Positions 51,611-64,000 of a stretch of 64,000 nucleotides of DNA are shown here, one piece after another. The notes under the pieces are model-generated. The model worked only from the letters and a program-made list of their open reading frames with translations, made no database searches and was not told the origin of the DNA. Origin of the DNA: Siniperca chuatsi (Eukaryota > Chordata > Actinopteri > Centrarchiformes > Sinipercidae); contig NC_058053.1 in NCBI RefSeq assembly GCF_020085105.1, positions 19,867,388 through 19,931,387 on the forward strand, written 5' to 3'. Positions within the stretch are counted from its first letter, which is position 1, and every line of letters begins with the position of its first letter. Both the position numbers and the translations under genes were made by a program.

Positions 51611-54600
51611 CCTGTCTAATACTCTGCAGTTTGCAATCACACCCTTTAATTCCTTATGCTTTTAACCTTAAGGGAGGAGATTCCAAGGCCACCTAAGGGT
51701 GTGGCTTCAGACAACAATCAAAGAATACTCTCTCTTTCTCTCTCTCTTCCTGTATATTTTTTTCTCTTTCCGTCATCACCATGTATACCTTAATTGCTCT
51801 GCTGTCTGTTTGTAGGTTGAAAAAAGTGGAATGGGGTGGAGTGCTGAAGGACCTGCAATTCAACTTACTTTAAGTGTCACAGAAACAGAACTGCAAAGTG
51901 GGTGTGGGATTTTGTGTTTCTTAAACCTATAATGGCCCTCGACTTAAAGGTATATGATTTAATGGAGACAGTTTTAAATAGTAATTTCCAATTTGAAACA
52001 TTTGATCCATATTCACTGTGACATAATGCAAGTAAAACTATAATATATACTGATCTTTGGTCTGGAAATATGACAGACTTGCCACTTTAAACATAAAATG
52101 AGAGACAGGCCCCTTCCAAAGCATTACCCTGCATTATGATTGTGTCTTAATATCCTGTTGACGTTTTAATACCTGGCTGACAGTGGATTTTGCACTTTAC
52201 ATGTGTATGCTAGTAAAAGTACTATATGGTAAAGTGGTTTCAACATGATTTTCAGTCTCAGGTTATAGGATCAATCGTCACTCGCTGAGGTCCGATAAAT
52301 GTCATAATGTCTGAGATGAGTACTTACACCTTCACAGTTTTGTCACAAAGAAAATTAAACATCAAGATGGGCACACATGTCACACAAGTGACCAATGATG
52401 CCTGAGCTGGTCTCACCACAGCCTTAAGCACTGGAACTTTGAATGAAACTTCTACCAAATGGCATTTAATATCATGTATAATCATAATGGTTAAGACCAG
52501 GCCATCTGTACTGCCATCTAAAGGGGAGATGCTTCATGACAGTTACAGGAGATATAGGGTTCCTTGATACATCGAAGTCTAAATCATCAGGAATACACAT
52601 TAAATTAAAGTGACAATCAGAACTATAAATGTCATACTGTCTGTGACTGTGAGCTTCATTACTGGGAGTGCCGTGTTCAGGATAATAAAAAGTATAATAG
52701 GTGCATAGCACGCTGGGGTGTGACAACATGATACTGAGAGGTGAACCCCTCCTAGTCACAGTGACAGCACGAAAGGAATGCAGACTTCTCTGCAATGATC
52801 AAACTACCAGGCTACGGGCTGAATCAATGGGCTGAAGCAAATATTTAATAGAAAGACATATCCGTATCAACAAGCACGGCTGAATATCACATTTTAAAGG
52901 AGACACAATAAAATTAACCATGTTCACTTCACTCTACCTGAGCTAGCAACATATTCAGCTAATTAAGTGATAGAAATGAAGTCACAAAATAACCACAATG
53001 AAGCTCAAATTTAGCATTTTGGTATCGTTGTCATTAAGAAACAGCTGGGAAGTTCTATAATGAATTCCTGCAGTCAACAATAATCTCCTGCCCTCTTTAT
53101 GGATGCATGAATTCAAGTGGAAATAACTGACACTGGGTGGCGATAGAGCAATAATGATGGAAATGACAGTACTGGTTGTGCAACTCTATTAAAATAAATA
53201 AATATTACAAGTTGCCCAAGGCAACACACTTCCTGATGATTTGACACTCACTACATTGTTCTACTATGGTGACTGAAAGAGATAGTATGAAAGTCAAGGC
53301 ACACAAAAAAAGGAACAGAGATTCTGTGTATTTCTTTTCCACAAGGAAATACAAACTGACACAATAATTCTTCTCTTAGTTATGAACATCATCACTCCAT
53401 TATTTCTGAACTGGACCACATTAAGAGGTATTGTTTCAGGACAACTGATGACACTGACTCACTCAACACCCTATCTAGGCTTTTTACCCCAACCCCAGTC
53501 CCTGGATGTTCAGTTCAGCCCATGCTTGTGACACTCTTGCCTGACCTATGGCATTGTATTGGCCTAGATATCCCACCCTTACTCCCTCCATTTGTTCTAA
53601 CAGGACAGAGCTGAGACAACCAGGGGTTATTTGAGCACCCTCTGGGTGTGGCTGCATCTTTGGGTTACACAATTTAATGCCAAATCATTCTCTTTTTATA
53701 ATCTTTTACCTAAAGACCACTAGGAAAAGGGGAACTTTTTACAATACACTTCAACTGGGCTGCTTTTCACTTCCAATATTTCATACTGAAATCTGAATAG
53801 CACAATCCCTCAGTTTTAAATTAATAAATTCTTCTGTTAAGAGTCAGTTGTCATCACTGATACACACTGGCACTCTGATACTGCGCATGATAATGTCCGA
53901 ATGCTTCCTGGGTTGCTATGAGAAGAGACTGTAGACCGACCCCTCTCTTGTCATTGGGCCATTGCAATGCCTTGCAGCCAATAAAGCACCACTGGGGTCT
54001 GTGTAAATCTCTTTCTCTGTTCCTCTCTCTCTCAATAAATGTGCATGCACATCCACACATACATACATTTATACCGCCTTTAAGAAAAAGATGATATTAA
54101 ATCTAACTTTGACATTCGGGAGATTGATTTGAGTGGAGCATTTAAATACATGTTCACACGTGTACCCAGTCAGATATACCTGCATAAGTGACATATTATG
54201 TACATTTCTGTGAATTGTGCACTGCCTGCACCTGTTTTCTGAGTCCACCTTTGCATTGCAATGTGTTTACAGTTGTAATGGCAGTAAAGTCTCCCAGCTC
54301 CCCGCCCCTCCTGCATTATTCCTGCTCCCTTGTGTCGCCCCTGTCAGAAGGTGCAGTGCAAGTATTACACTCATCATAATCTGCATGTTGCATTACTGAG
54401 GCAGTTCAGTATCCCCATGCAATTTTAATTGTAGGCATAAATAAACATATACTGCATCTGCTATGTCAATAAGTGTGAGCCACATCATCTATGTTCATAT
54501 AAAGGTGCATCTTTTGCTGTAAGTAGATGGAGTCATGTAGGCCTCGGCTATAAGGCCTGCTCAGAGAAGAAGACCACTGTACCACTAAGATTTAATCAAA

Positions 54601-55140
54601 GGATGGCTGCAATCCTTGAGCAAATTAATTAGTTGTTTAAGAAGGCACTTGAGATTAAATGGCAACATTTCACCATTACACAGTGGTCACTGGAGACGGA
54701 AGTACTAACACTGAACATTATCCCAGCTGCTATTTATGGAACAGTAGTAAATGGATTGTAAATTATATTAGCAGAGAAGAAATTATAAACTATAAAATCA
54801 AAGCAGTCTTAACATAATGCAACACTGTTTTTAAAGGTCAAACCGGACCTCAAAGAACTGAATCGCTTTTAAAAGTATCTCAGTGTGCCAATATTAGATC
54901 AAACTGGGAGGGGCCCTGGATGAACCTCTGCAAATTAAATGTCCAGATTCAAACTGTGCAGTCTGCAAAATAACCTATATGGTTCTATATTGCTATCTTT
55001 CACTTCCACGACTGTCACGGTGAACAATACATCAGAATAATTGTACACGGGTAGGTAATTGTTTAAATAAATCAATGATAGCATCGCCCCGTTTTAGTTG
55101 TATGAAAATATCCCGGCATGCTAGCGACGCAAGACTCAGC
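51611..55140. other. Divergent intergenic region, scel to mycbp2
   Basis: About 3.5 kb between the two divergent genes. I see no exon, no recognisable transposon and only small CT/CA-rich runs (about 51725-51760). Regulatory elements of both genes are expected here, but nothing specific stands out. Confidence 0.5.
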
Positions 55141-55168
55141 CAGGGAGGGGAGGGATGATGGAGCTAAG

Positions 55169-55264
55169 ATGGCAGCCCAACTGAGGGTGCTGTCTCTCTG
55201 GGGTCAAGAAATATTCAAGGAACGAATGAAACCGAAACACGACAAGGCGGGTTTTGGAAATTAA
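55169..55264 (+). promoter_or_regulatory. mycbp2: Candidate upstream ORF in the mycbp2 leader
   Basis: AAGATGG gives a strong initiation context for a 31-codon frame that starts MAAQLRVLSLWGQEIF and stops at 55262-55264, about 310 bases before the main start codon. Whether it lies in the mRNA depends on the transcription start, which is not visible. Confidence 0.4.
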
Positions 55265-55577
55265 TTGTGCCGTCTCTGCTGCTCTACAAGAAAATTTATT
55301 ATGGCTTGAGAAGATATATTTTCGGGAGACGAGCACCGTGTTGACGCTGTGTCCGGATCGGAAGACCATAGCTACGTTGTAGTTGCACTGCCAGATTGGC
55401 TACAATTCGCGTTTATAATAACCGGGGACCGTGGATGCTAATTGTGGTATTTCTGCAACTTCGAATGGACAAATAATGTGACGTGGCGGATTTAATGACA
55501 AGTGGATTGCATCTGATGGCTAGATATTTTCTAGCTGTGATATCTTTTGTGTGATATATGCATTGTTCTCGAAAACG

Positions 55578-58305
55578 ATGATGTGTGCTGCTGCGGCAGC
55601 GGCCGCCGGTGGAGGGATTCTGCCCTCCTCATCGCCGTCGATGGGGCTGGGTGTCAGGGTCATTTCTGGAGCAGGAGCCGATCTCTCCACCATTGGTTCG
55701 GGAATGGGTTCTTGTCCGACACCCGGAGCCCAGTCGGATTGTCGGACTCGGTACCAGCTTTTACTCTCAGGGCGAGCTCTGGCCGAAAGATACAGGCGGA
55801 TTTATACCACCGCTATCAACGATAAAGAGCAAGGGATAAATCAAGGAAGGTGAGTGGCTAACGTAAAAAAAATATAGATTTCACTGAGGCTGGTCAGTCA
55901 TTTGTGGGGCTAACTGAGCTAACGACCGTAAGCTAACATTAACCCTTGTTTAGCGGTACGTCAGTAAACATCAGCTACACCTAAGGTAATTGTTATTTAT
56001 GGTTGAACTAGTCGGACTTTTGTCATATAGCTTTAAGTCATTTCTTTAACTACACACAATATGCCAGGAACTCTGTAATTTGGGTGCACCCTCTTGCGGG
56101 GGTCAGCTTGCTAGGTAGCATTTTGGCTTTGACTTCCCTAGCTTATCGGAGCCAGCTAAGCTAACGTTACTTCACCTTTAACGCGAGTGGTTTGCACTCC
56201 GGGCGCTCTGACCATTGTGTTTTCGTTAAGCGTTGACTGATTGTCACATGAATAAAACCACTGCCCACTTGGGCCAGAACGGCTGTAAAAAGTGCACTAT
56301 CGGCTTATATCCAAAACAAGCTAGCTGGCTAACTGTCATGACAGCACCTTGTCAATTTGTTTTGAGCAAAAGCTGTTACCCAGCTAAACGTAAACAAACG
56401 TAACGTTACTGCTCGTGCAATACTTTTTTGTTACACATCTTTAAACAGTCACTACTTGGGTTGTTGCTATATTTTACGTTACCTAGTCATTTAATATAAT
56501 TTGATGTAGTGAGCTGTGTGTATTTAGGCCCAACGGCGTCACTGATTCGATAGCTAGCTAACGTTAAGTGACGTTGGGGAGCATCAGCCCTTCCCCAGGT
56601 TATTTTAACGTAAACCAGCGATTTATTTTTCAAGAAACTTGGAGCTGATAATAACCAGATATACATTTAAACACATAATAAATACAGCATATTGCTCCTA
56701 TACACAAAACTGCCCAAAATGTTAGATATGTAACGTTATGGGTGAGGATGTGTTGGGAGGTGGATGCACTAATTTGTTTTCCTGGCATAAGCGGTAATAC
56801 AGTTACGTCATTCTAGTCAGTCAGTCAGGTTGTAGACTGAGTAGCTGGATCATTGCAGCATCCTCCCTCACAAACTGAATTGTTATTCTCAGCCCCCCCA
56901 TGTACAATGCCTGCTTTAAGCATAAGCGAACACACTGTGGAAGTGTCTTCACATTAGCTTCAGTGCACCACTGTTTTCATAAGCAACTCCTGAATTCATA
57001 GGTCTTGAAAGAAGATAAAACAGTGCTTCAACCTATCCAGATTTATCATGTTATTTTGAACTACCATCTTATCTGACCCCAATCTCTCTTTGTTTATCTA
57101 ATAGTGAAATATGTTGCTTGTACATAAAATGCAGATTGCACTCAATGAGATACATGCAAGCTTTAGGGAACTGTTTTGGAAGCCCCTTGAAGCAAGTGCC
57201 AGTTACTCTTTTTTTTCTCTCATGGATTTGTTGATGTTTGACTATTGTAACCAGATAGACATTTCTATGTATATGTAGCCTGATTTTAGTTTGGTATTTT
57301 GAAGAGTAAGACTAAACCAGCCTGTCACTGTATGCTCAAAGGGTTGAAGAATTTGAAGCTGCTTTTGTATGGTGACAAGCTATTAGAAATCAATATTCAT
57401 TTGCACACTCGAGTAATAAAATTAGGATACTCTAAACCTGTACATCTTGTTTCAAATTCCAGCCTTGACAGTACACCTACTGTACAGATCAGTGGTGAAA
57501 TAAAAAAAAGCTTGTCAAGCAAGAAGTGTACAGAATTATCATATAAACAGCCAATCAACAGCAGATTTAAAATGCATTGCTTTTCTGTATTTAGTATTGA
57601 GTAATAATGACTACTAAGTCATGCACTGCCTTTCAGTTTATAGTAGTAAGTCTATTTGTGGTCCCTAGCACTTGTCATTGGCAGCCTGATTTGTAAGTGA
57701 AATTCATCATAAAAAGCCAATGCAAAACACAGACTTCAGAGAGCTCAAAAGCATCAAAAGGAAATTTTTGCAAAACCAAACTCCTGCTTGTTTTAGGGCT
57801 TTGTCAAGATGAGTAACACTAAATCTGGTGACAACTGCTACACTTCTGACAGTCAGGCAGGGTATACTGTTCTTCAAAGGACATGTACTTTGCCAGCTTC
57901 ATAAGATGTAGACTTGTTCTGCAAGGGTGAAAAAGTGAAAGTGAGATTACCACTAAAGACATCTGGAATGGATTCAAGATTTTAATAGCTATTCTAAACA
58001 AATGAAAGGATAAAGGATTTGTTTTTCCAACATCATGATTGGCTTGAAGAAGAATGTGTTGATGACAAGGAGCTTTACCTCCCATCCTCCTCACATCATC
58101 ATATTTATTACAAATCTTGTGATAATATAAAACAAAATGTCTTAAATGTTATGCTATGTGTTTGAGTGTAACCATTGCCTAAGCATACAGTATATTTTGC
58201 AATACTGAGTGATCACTATATACTTTCAGGGGAAAGAAGGCTCTGAGTAAGAAGAAACTGAAAAGGCGACAGAAGGTCAAGTCAAAAGTCAAATCAAGAA
58301 CAAAG
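55578..58305 (+). CDS. mycbp2: E3 ubiquitin ligase MYCBP2 (PAM/Highwire/RPM-1), first two coding exons
   Basis: Start of a giant RING-type, ester-linking E3 ligase that controls axon growth, synapse formation and axon degeneration, partly through DLK and NMNAT2 turnover. Exon 1 is 55578-55849 and exon 2 is 58230-58305; they join in phase 2 (GGAAG/GTGAGT; TTTCAG/GGGAAAG) and encode 116 aa. After MMC and a poly-Ala/Gly stretch comes RYQLLLSGRALAERYRRIYT, nearly the human sequence. Exon 2 encodes a basic run (KKALSKKKLKRRQKVKSKVK), also as in human. Exon 2 ends at a clear donor (ACAAAG/GTAAGA). The next exon, which should begin the segment equivalent to human SENLENTVIIPD, is not found before 64000, so the gene is cut by the window edge. 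Confidence 0.94.
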
Positions 58306-58683
58306 GTAAGACACCAATAACCAGTTGTTACACAATATTACACTTTGTCTTGCTATGTAATACTACTATTGATGTATTTGTGTTTGGATATTATTAATAG
58401 ATTTATTCAGAGAGGAGTTAAAAGGCCAAGGCTACATTGTAAAATGGCTGTTTTTAAACCGTTACAATATTTATAAAATGACCCAAATTGTTTATGCCTC
58501 TTGATAAAAACACGATACTACAAAGTGTTAATCGTTTCAGTGTTAAATCACAAGTAGGTGCAATATTTATTAGTGGGACATAGTTGTGCCTAACACTCTC
58601 AGTACTACTTAAAGCATTTCATAGACACAATTAAATATTTACATGTAGTATTTTGCATTTTCTCTTTATATTAATAAGAACAG

Positions 58684-58985
58684 TCCTTACAGCTGGCTTG
58701 ACTCTCCACTGACTGAACTTAACAGATTGAGGATAAGATTAAAGATAAGGTCTTTGAGGTGGTTGGCAGAAACATTATTTTCATTGGCGGGGCTGGTCAG
58801 GTGCCAGGAAGCCCATCCACACATGAAGCTGGAGAGGTGGCTAGGCAGAATGTGAGACACATGGGAGTGGCTCTGGCTTGTGCATGATGGCCTGTTGCCG
58901 AGCGACCTAATGTGCTCCACATCTCCACGGCAACAGTTGCCTGCCTCCATCTCCTTCATCCAAAGAGGGAACCCAGTCTGTATCA
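58684..58985. promoter_or_regulatory. GC-richer island with X-box-like motifs
   Basis: It stands out from AT-rich intron. The minus strand has GTTGCCGTGGAGATG, close to the RFX X-box GTTGCCATGGAAAC. The plus strand has GTTGCCGAGCGAC 20-40 bases away. It could be an intronic enhancer or an unrecognised repeat. Confidence 0.3.
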
Positions 58986-59999
58986 GTGGATGTGGTTGTA
59001 TTTTTGCTTCTGCTGTAGACTTTGCATGGACAACATAAATTAACTAGTTAATCCTCAAATTATGACAACAAAAATAATCCACTCAGATTATATTGACTCA
59101 TCTCCTTGCTGGTTTTCTCAGAGAGTGAGAGAGTAGCCTGCTCAATGGTTGGTCTGTAATATTGTTAGTCAGTGTTTGGATTTAACTTTATTACACTGAT
59201 TTATTTTTTTCCAGCAACTTGGCAGGCAAAGGCAAGAGAGATTAATGTGACAGTAGCAGAGAAGGACAGAGGCGCTACCACTTTGTCATCTTTCTCCTCA
59301 AAACTATTCCAGACAGGAAATTCAACGTAGAGTGGGCTAGTCAGTTAAGTTCTCTTCAGGTTGACTTGTTCAGTGAGTTGATGTCCTGGAACAGCAGAAG
59401 ATATTCTGTAGAAACAGAGAATGGAGTGGTAGGCAAGGCTGGCCGGCAGGCAGGCAGACATAAAAACGTGGGTAGTTACATGGGCAGTACGGCTGTATTT
59501 GTATGTGTTTTGCTCACTCTTGCTCTGTCACGCCTCTCGCACTGGCAGACGAGAGTGTGGTTTGAAAGGGCCTCCTCTCCCCTTTTGTCTGCTTCTGTGC
59601 TTAAAAACATGTGAAAGTGGAGTCAGAACAAAGGACAGAGCAGAAACGCTTATCATCCTAATGAAGAGGGTGATGTAACGTCTTGTGTACGAGCAGATGT
59701 ATGATGTGCCTTTTTCAAAAAATATAATTATAATAACAATGTAATGGTACAAAATGACATTCAATAGAATAACATCTATGTAATTATGTTGTTTATATTA
59801 TAAACTATATAATCTATAAAATCTACCTGACAGCAGCGATGCACCTTTGCCATTTTTTTAGTATGAGATACTTGGATTGGCAGATACCACATACCAATGG
59901 GTTTTTAATAATTACTCATTCATGCTGTTGTCATCTTAGCATGAAACCATGATTCTGGGCCCCTCTTTGAATCTGGGAATCCCCCACCTGTACCTCCCA

Positions 60000-60165
60000 C
60001 CACTCACTGATGTGCCCAGCATGTAGTACTTGCTGTTACTATGCACTTTATCCTTGTATGTATTTTAACTTTTTATTTAGGAGGAGAGAAAGTGTGTGTC
60101 TTTGCTCTATGTATACTTTTTAATTGCCCCACTGGGGATAACTAAGTAAGAATTGAACAGAAAGA
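60000..60165 (+). mobile_element. LINE 3' end (worn)
   Basis: TACTATGCACTTTATCCTTG and AATTGCCCCACTGGGGATAA resemble the 3' end of L2-like LINEs seen elsewhere in the window, with a decayed terminal repeat. Confidence 0.5.
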
Positions 60166-61084
60166 AATGTGTACATGAATATGTGTTTGTCAGTTACATT
60201 TATCATACTGTGTGTTGTCTTTAACATACAAAAAAATTGTGTAAGATAATCAACAGTACCCTCTACAAACATTTATATGCAACTATTCTGCATTAGCAAG
60301 ATACATTTTAGGGTAAATTTAATTTCACCAGGATTACATTTCTCTTCAGTGTATCAGAATATTCATATTGTAGTATCTGCAAAACATTAATTGCCAACAG
60401 CTGGTTATTCCAATAATATTAGTATTTGGCAAGGTTAGGTAGCTAAAACCAGTTAGAACAAGATTCTGGTCATGATTGATTGAAAAATAGAAATGTCTAA
60501 ACTGACAGCCAGTATGTGAAGAGATTCAAGCCTGGGATACCTGTGTTGAAGGGAAGTACTCAAATGCTCATCCACCACACTGATCTGCACATCCCTACTT
60601 TTTATTGAACTATGTATATCTCACACTACTTCCTGCACTTAAACTGAATATTGTCATTAATTGCTAATGCAGAATAGCTGCATATAAACATAATTTGTAG
60701 GAGACTGAATTGAATATGATGTACTCCTAACCTGTGGTGCACAAAAAGCTATGCCTGGGTAAACTGAAATAGATATGACAGAGAACAATGGTGTTTGTTT
60801 ATTAGTGATAGTTAGATGGCAAAACAGATGGGTCGATGAAGTAAAATAAAACAATACAGCATTTCACTTTTTAAATTATTGATGGGTTATAGACAGAATA
60901 ACTATTAAAAGTATTTATTGTGAAATCTAAATTATTTGCCATTGTTAAGTATGTTTGTATCTCATGTATTAGCATTAGCATTACACTCGAGTCACAGAGC
61001 TAAGCATCGGTTTCTCTGAAAGATAAATACGCAGCGATGTTTGGAAAACCCAGAAGAACAAAACAAAACTTACCATTGTTCTGA

Positions 61085-61310
61085 AGATATTTCTAGAGTC
61101 CTCAAAGACTCTGCTGAATGATTAAAAAAGATTTTTAACTCGTTTCCCCAAGTTGAAACTGTGTTTCCTAATCCAAACAAAGATGGTAGCAAATAGTTAT
61201 CTGGATAGGAAACAGTCGCAAACTGGGAAACGGGTTAAAAATCATTTCTATTGTGCTTTGGACGGACAGTGTTTTCATTAAGATGGTTAGAAGAGTCTTT
61301 GAGGATTCTT
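61085..61310. mobile_element. Long palindromic (foldback) element
   Basis: The left half, AGAGTCCTCAAAGACTCT then TTTTTAACTCGTTTCCCC and TGTTTCCTAATCC, is mirrored in order by GGATAGGAAACAG, GGGAAACGGGTTAAAAATC and AGAGTCTTTGAGGATTCT. The arms are about 90 bases and imperfect, the loop short. A MITE-type hairpin element. Confidence 0.75.
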
Positions 61311-62099
61311 ATACTGTATGTAACCCTGTAGAGCTAGATGCCCACTACACACCAAGCCCTGCATGGGGACTAGAGGTGATTTTGTGTCGTCAAAGGTTGA
61401 GTCTGAGTAAAGGCAGGCATCGTCTGTCTTTATCATAAATTATCAGAAATAATTATCATAAATCCGTCATTATTGGATGACTTTTACTGATTTTAATATT
61501 CTTGATAAATGGCATATTTACTCAAATGATATGGTGCTGCAAACTGACATTCACTCCGATTGAGCCTGTGCTTTGGAAGAGACAACTTTTATTCTTTTTT
61601 TCTTATTTTTCCATAAAGCCAGCAATCTGAAATGTGTAGCTGTCTAAGTGCGGTCAGGGGTTCAATACCAGCCTTCTCCAAAGCTTTTACATGGCCATTA
61701 AATCATCAGTGAAGTGCAGACAGAAACACAAAAGAAACCATCAGGTGAGCAGCATGTTTGCGTTATGGGTTGGTGCTATTGCAAAGTTAGAAGAAACTAC
61801 AAAACATCAGTAGGTCATTGGGCTTTGCATATTTGTGTGTGTGCCTTTGCTTATGTGCATCATGACATAGCTTGAAGGTGGCAATTTTAATGACAAGTTT
61901 CTGATGATTTGTTCAGTTCTAAATTAAGAACTGTCAGCTCTAGGGAAACCTGTCAAATACAATTTTCACTTGCAGCATGAGGACCGTGTTTCAGCTGCTT
62001 CATGTTTTTTGTTTGCAAGATGTTTTATTTGCAAGATTTAACCTATCAGATGTTGTCTAATATATCTGAAATTGCTGATTGTATTAAAAGTTGAGCCCA

Positions 62100-62400
62100 C
62101 CCTAATCACAAATCTCAATCACAAACAAACTGGAGGCGTAGAGTTGCAAAGACGTGGGTTTATAGCAGACAGGGAGGGTCAAAACACGCTATCGAGTTGC
62201 ATTATGGAAATTGTAAGAACCATAATTTTTGGAGCTAGGGACTAAAAGGCAAGATATCTTTGCTTCAGCTGCATCAATTTTGACTTTTTTAAAACATATC
62301 TCTCATAAGTCCCTCGACTTTATAGAAGCGCAATACTATTACACATTTAAAGCACAAACACCACAAAATGATTGAACAAGGAACTGTTGTTTAAATTATG
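62100..62400. repeat. Interspersed repeat, second copy of the 17630-18490 family
   Basis: GTTGCATTATGGAAATTGTA, CTAAAAGGCAAGATATCTTT and TTTATAGAAGCGCAATACTA follow the same order as 18315-18470. Class unknown. Confidence 0.55.
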
Positions 62401-64000
62401 TGAAGCACCTAACACTAAGCTTAGCTAATATAACTCTGTTTATAGAGCCACAGTGCCAGCAGATTTTGAACCTGCAGTTGCAGTCCATGCAACATCTATT
62501 GGCAAATAAAGTAATAGCAGCAGGTTAGAACTGCATATGTACTGTATGTATATGCATGGATATATTTAGAAAACTGGATACTGCGTTCTGAGATGGCGCC
62601 CCATCCATTTTATTCGTGTATTCACCAAGATTTCTAATGTAAACAAACATATAATAGCACCAGGAGACACAACAAAGTTTAATTTAATTGTGGTCTAATG
62701 TTGTTGATGTTGTTGTCGTCAAATGTTGTCATTTTATTTTTAAGTGATAGTGGGTTCCAATTCTGTGTTTCAGATTTTTGTGGTAGGGCTACCCTTTTGT
62801 TTACTTGTGATTACCAAATTTAACAATACTACTCCCTTATAATATGTAACAAAGACTCCTGTTATTGTAATATCACATTTGATCTAATGAATATCAGGTT
62901 AAATACATGAAACTATCAACTTAGGACTTTTGTCCAAACAATGGAGATAACCATGTACATATGGGCCAAAAACACTGAGCTTCCTATCTCAAATGCTCAG
63001 TTTCAACATGCAGTGTTTTGGTCTCTACTCCGCCCTTTTGCTGTCATCTCCCAAGAAACACAGTTTCGCTCCCTTGGTTTATGGGTTTGGGTTATTATAG
63101 CATCTCTAGGTTTTAAATCGATTGAATTGCTCTTTCCAGGCAGTGTGCTCCTTTGTGAATGCTATACAGTCACAAATGCTACTCTAGCACCAAGGCAGGA
63201 CAGCAGCAGACAGTACAGTTAGATGAGAGGTGAGCTAATGTCCTCCCCATTGGTTTGAGCTGAGAATGAATGACCTCTCTCCCCAAATAGATGACATCAC
63301 CTCTGTGATTGTGATGCCAAAAGTGCAACACTGCAAGAGAGGCACAATCGATCAGTATGATTCCCTAGAGGTTGCCTCAGGACTGTAGTTAAAAATGCTT
63401 TGCTTTGTGGGATGGAGAAAGCTTATCAATTAGTTTATCAAGTTTCTCTGTGGAGTGTAGTTTCTCTAATCACAATGATTATTTGAATGTAGGCCTAAGT
63501 GCTTAAGCTTGTTGTGATGATTTTATTGTAAATTTTCCCTTTTGGCATTTCCACCTCATTTATCAATGAGGGTAGACTCAATATTAGAAACACCTCTTAG
63601 TATAAAGCAATACAGTCCAACAACACAACCAATATTTTACAATAACAATGTATCAAATGACAATGTGAAAACAAGGGGTTGCTACAGAGAATTATCACCT
63701 GAATTTGCATCTCTGCTTGGCTTTGCAGATCTTTACAGCGAGTTTCAGCTTGCTGTTTAGCTGTCCGGTCTGTAAATGTACCGTTTTGGTTCACTCTCAC
63801 TGCTCTCATAACGTTGTTTGGTCGCAGTAGGCCGCGGTTTTTAAACGACAGACAGACACAGTGACTACCTGGTGAACACAGTGGAGCATTTAGCAGCAGC
63901 AGTATAAAGACTAACTGTGTTCAACCAAGGTTTTACACTTTCAACCTGGGAAACTGTAGTTATATAATTTAGTTTCAAGTCAAATGTAACTGCTAACATC

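Larger units (their letters stand above)
58306..64000. other. mycbp2: mycbp2 intron 2 (continues past window)
   Basis: No further coding exon is recognised in the frame expected after exon 2. It contains a GC-richer island (58684-58985), a LINE tail (60000-60165), a foldback element (61085-61310) and a repeat fragment (62100-62400). The rest is unassigned AT-rich intron. Confidence 0.6.

Noticed and set aside
52472-52795. Minus-strand 107-codon open frame between scel and mycbp2
   Set aside because: No recognisable domain, no splice or promoter context, and length within chance for AT-rich intergenic DNA.
58687-58959. Minus-strand 90-codon frame in mycbp2 intron 2
   Set aside because: No domain or splice support; the open frame follows from locally higher GC.

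Overview
The window is nuclear DNA of a ray-finned fish, most likely a percomorph. It carries multi-exon vertebrate genes with GT-AG introns in AT-rich DNA full of CA/TG microsatellites, short palindromic DNA transposons (TTAA- and CAG-ended MITEs), tRNA-derived SINEs and 5'-truncated LINE tails. I see no bacterial gene, CRISPR array, tRNA or rRNA gene, and no retrovirus or LTR element.

Layout. 2.2-10.4 kb, minus: katnal1, a microtubule-severing katanin p60-like ATPase (10 coding exons, 490 aa). 12.0-15.0 kb, minus: a two-exon Rab33-subfamily GTPase whose intron holds four DNA transposons nested inside one another. 18.9-20.8 kb, minus: kbtbd7-like BTB-BACK-Kelch adaptor in one exon. 22.9-24.1 kb, minus: a small death-domain gene I cannot name. 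25.8-36.7 kb, minus: slain1, a microtubule plus-end protein (9 coding exons, 631 aa). 40.0-51.6 kb, minus: scel (sciellin), 25 coding exons ending in a LIM domain, most of them short in-frame modules, with a recent internal exon-pair duplication. 55.2 kb onward, plus: the first two coding exons of mycbp2 (PAM/Highwire/RPM-1 ubiquitin ligase), which runs off the right edge.

Five of the six named genes have human counterparts on chromosome 13 (KATNAL1 13q12, KBTBD6/7 13q14, SLAIN1-SCEL-MYCBP2 13q22). The block is thus a compacted fish version of that arm, with a Rab33-like gene and the death-domain gene as the two out-of-place members. These are independent transcription units, not an operon. 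KATNAL1, SLAIN1 and MYCBP2 all have known roles in microtubule behaviour or axon biology, but their adjacency is ancestral gene order and does not show co-regulation.

The most unusual points are the orphan death-domain gene, the modular and recently duplicated sciellin exons, the Kelch adaptor ending exactly where its ATG8-binding motif should begin, the nested MITEs, and CA/TG repeats touching several katnal1 splice sites. Exon limits were read from splice signals and reading frame by eye. No alignment or transcript data were available.
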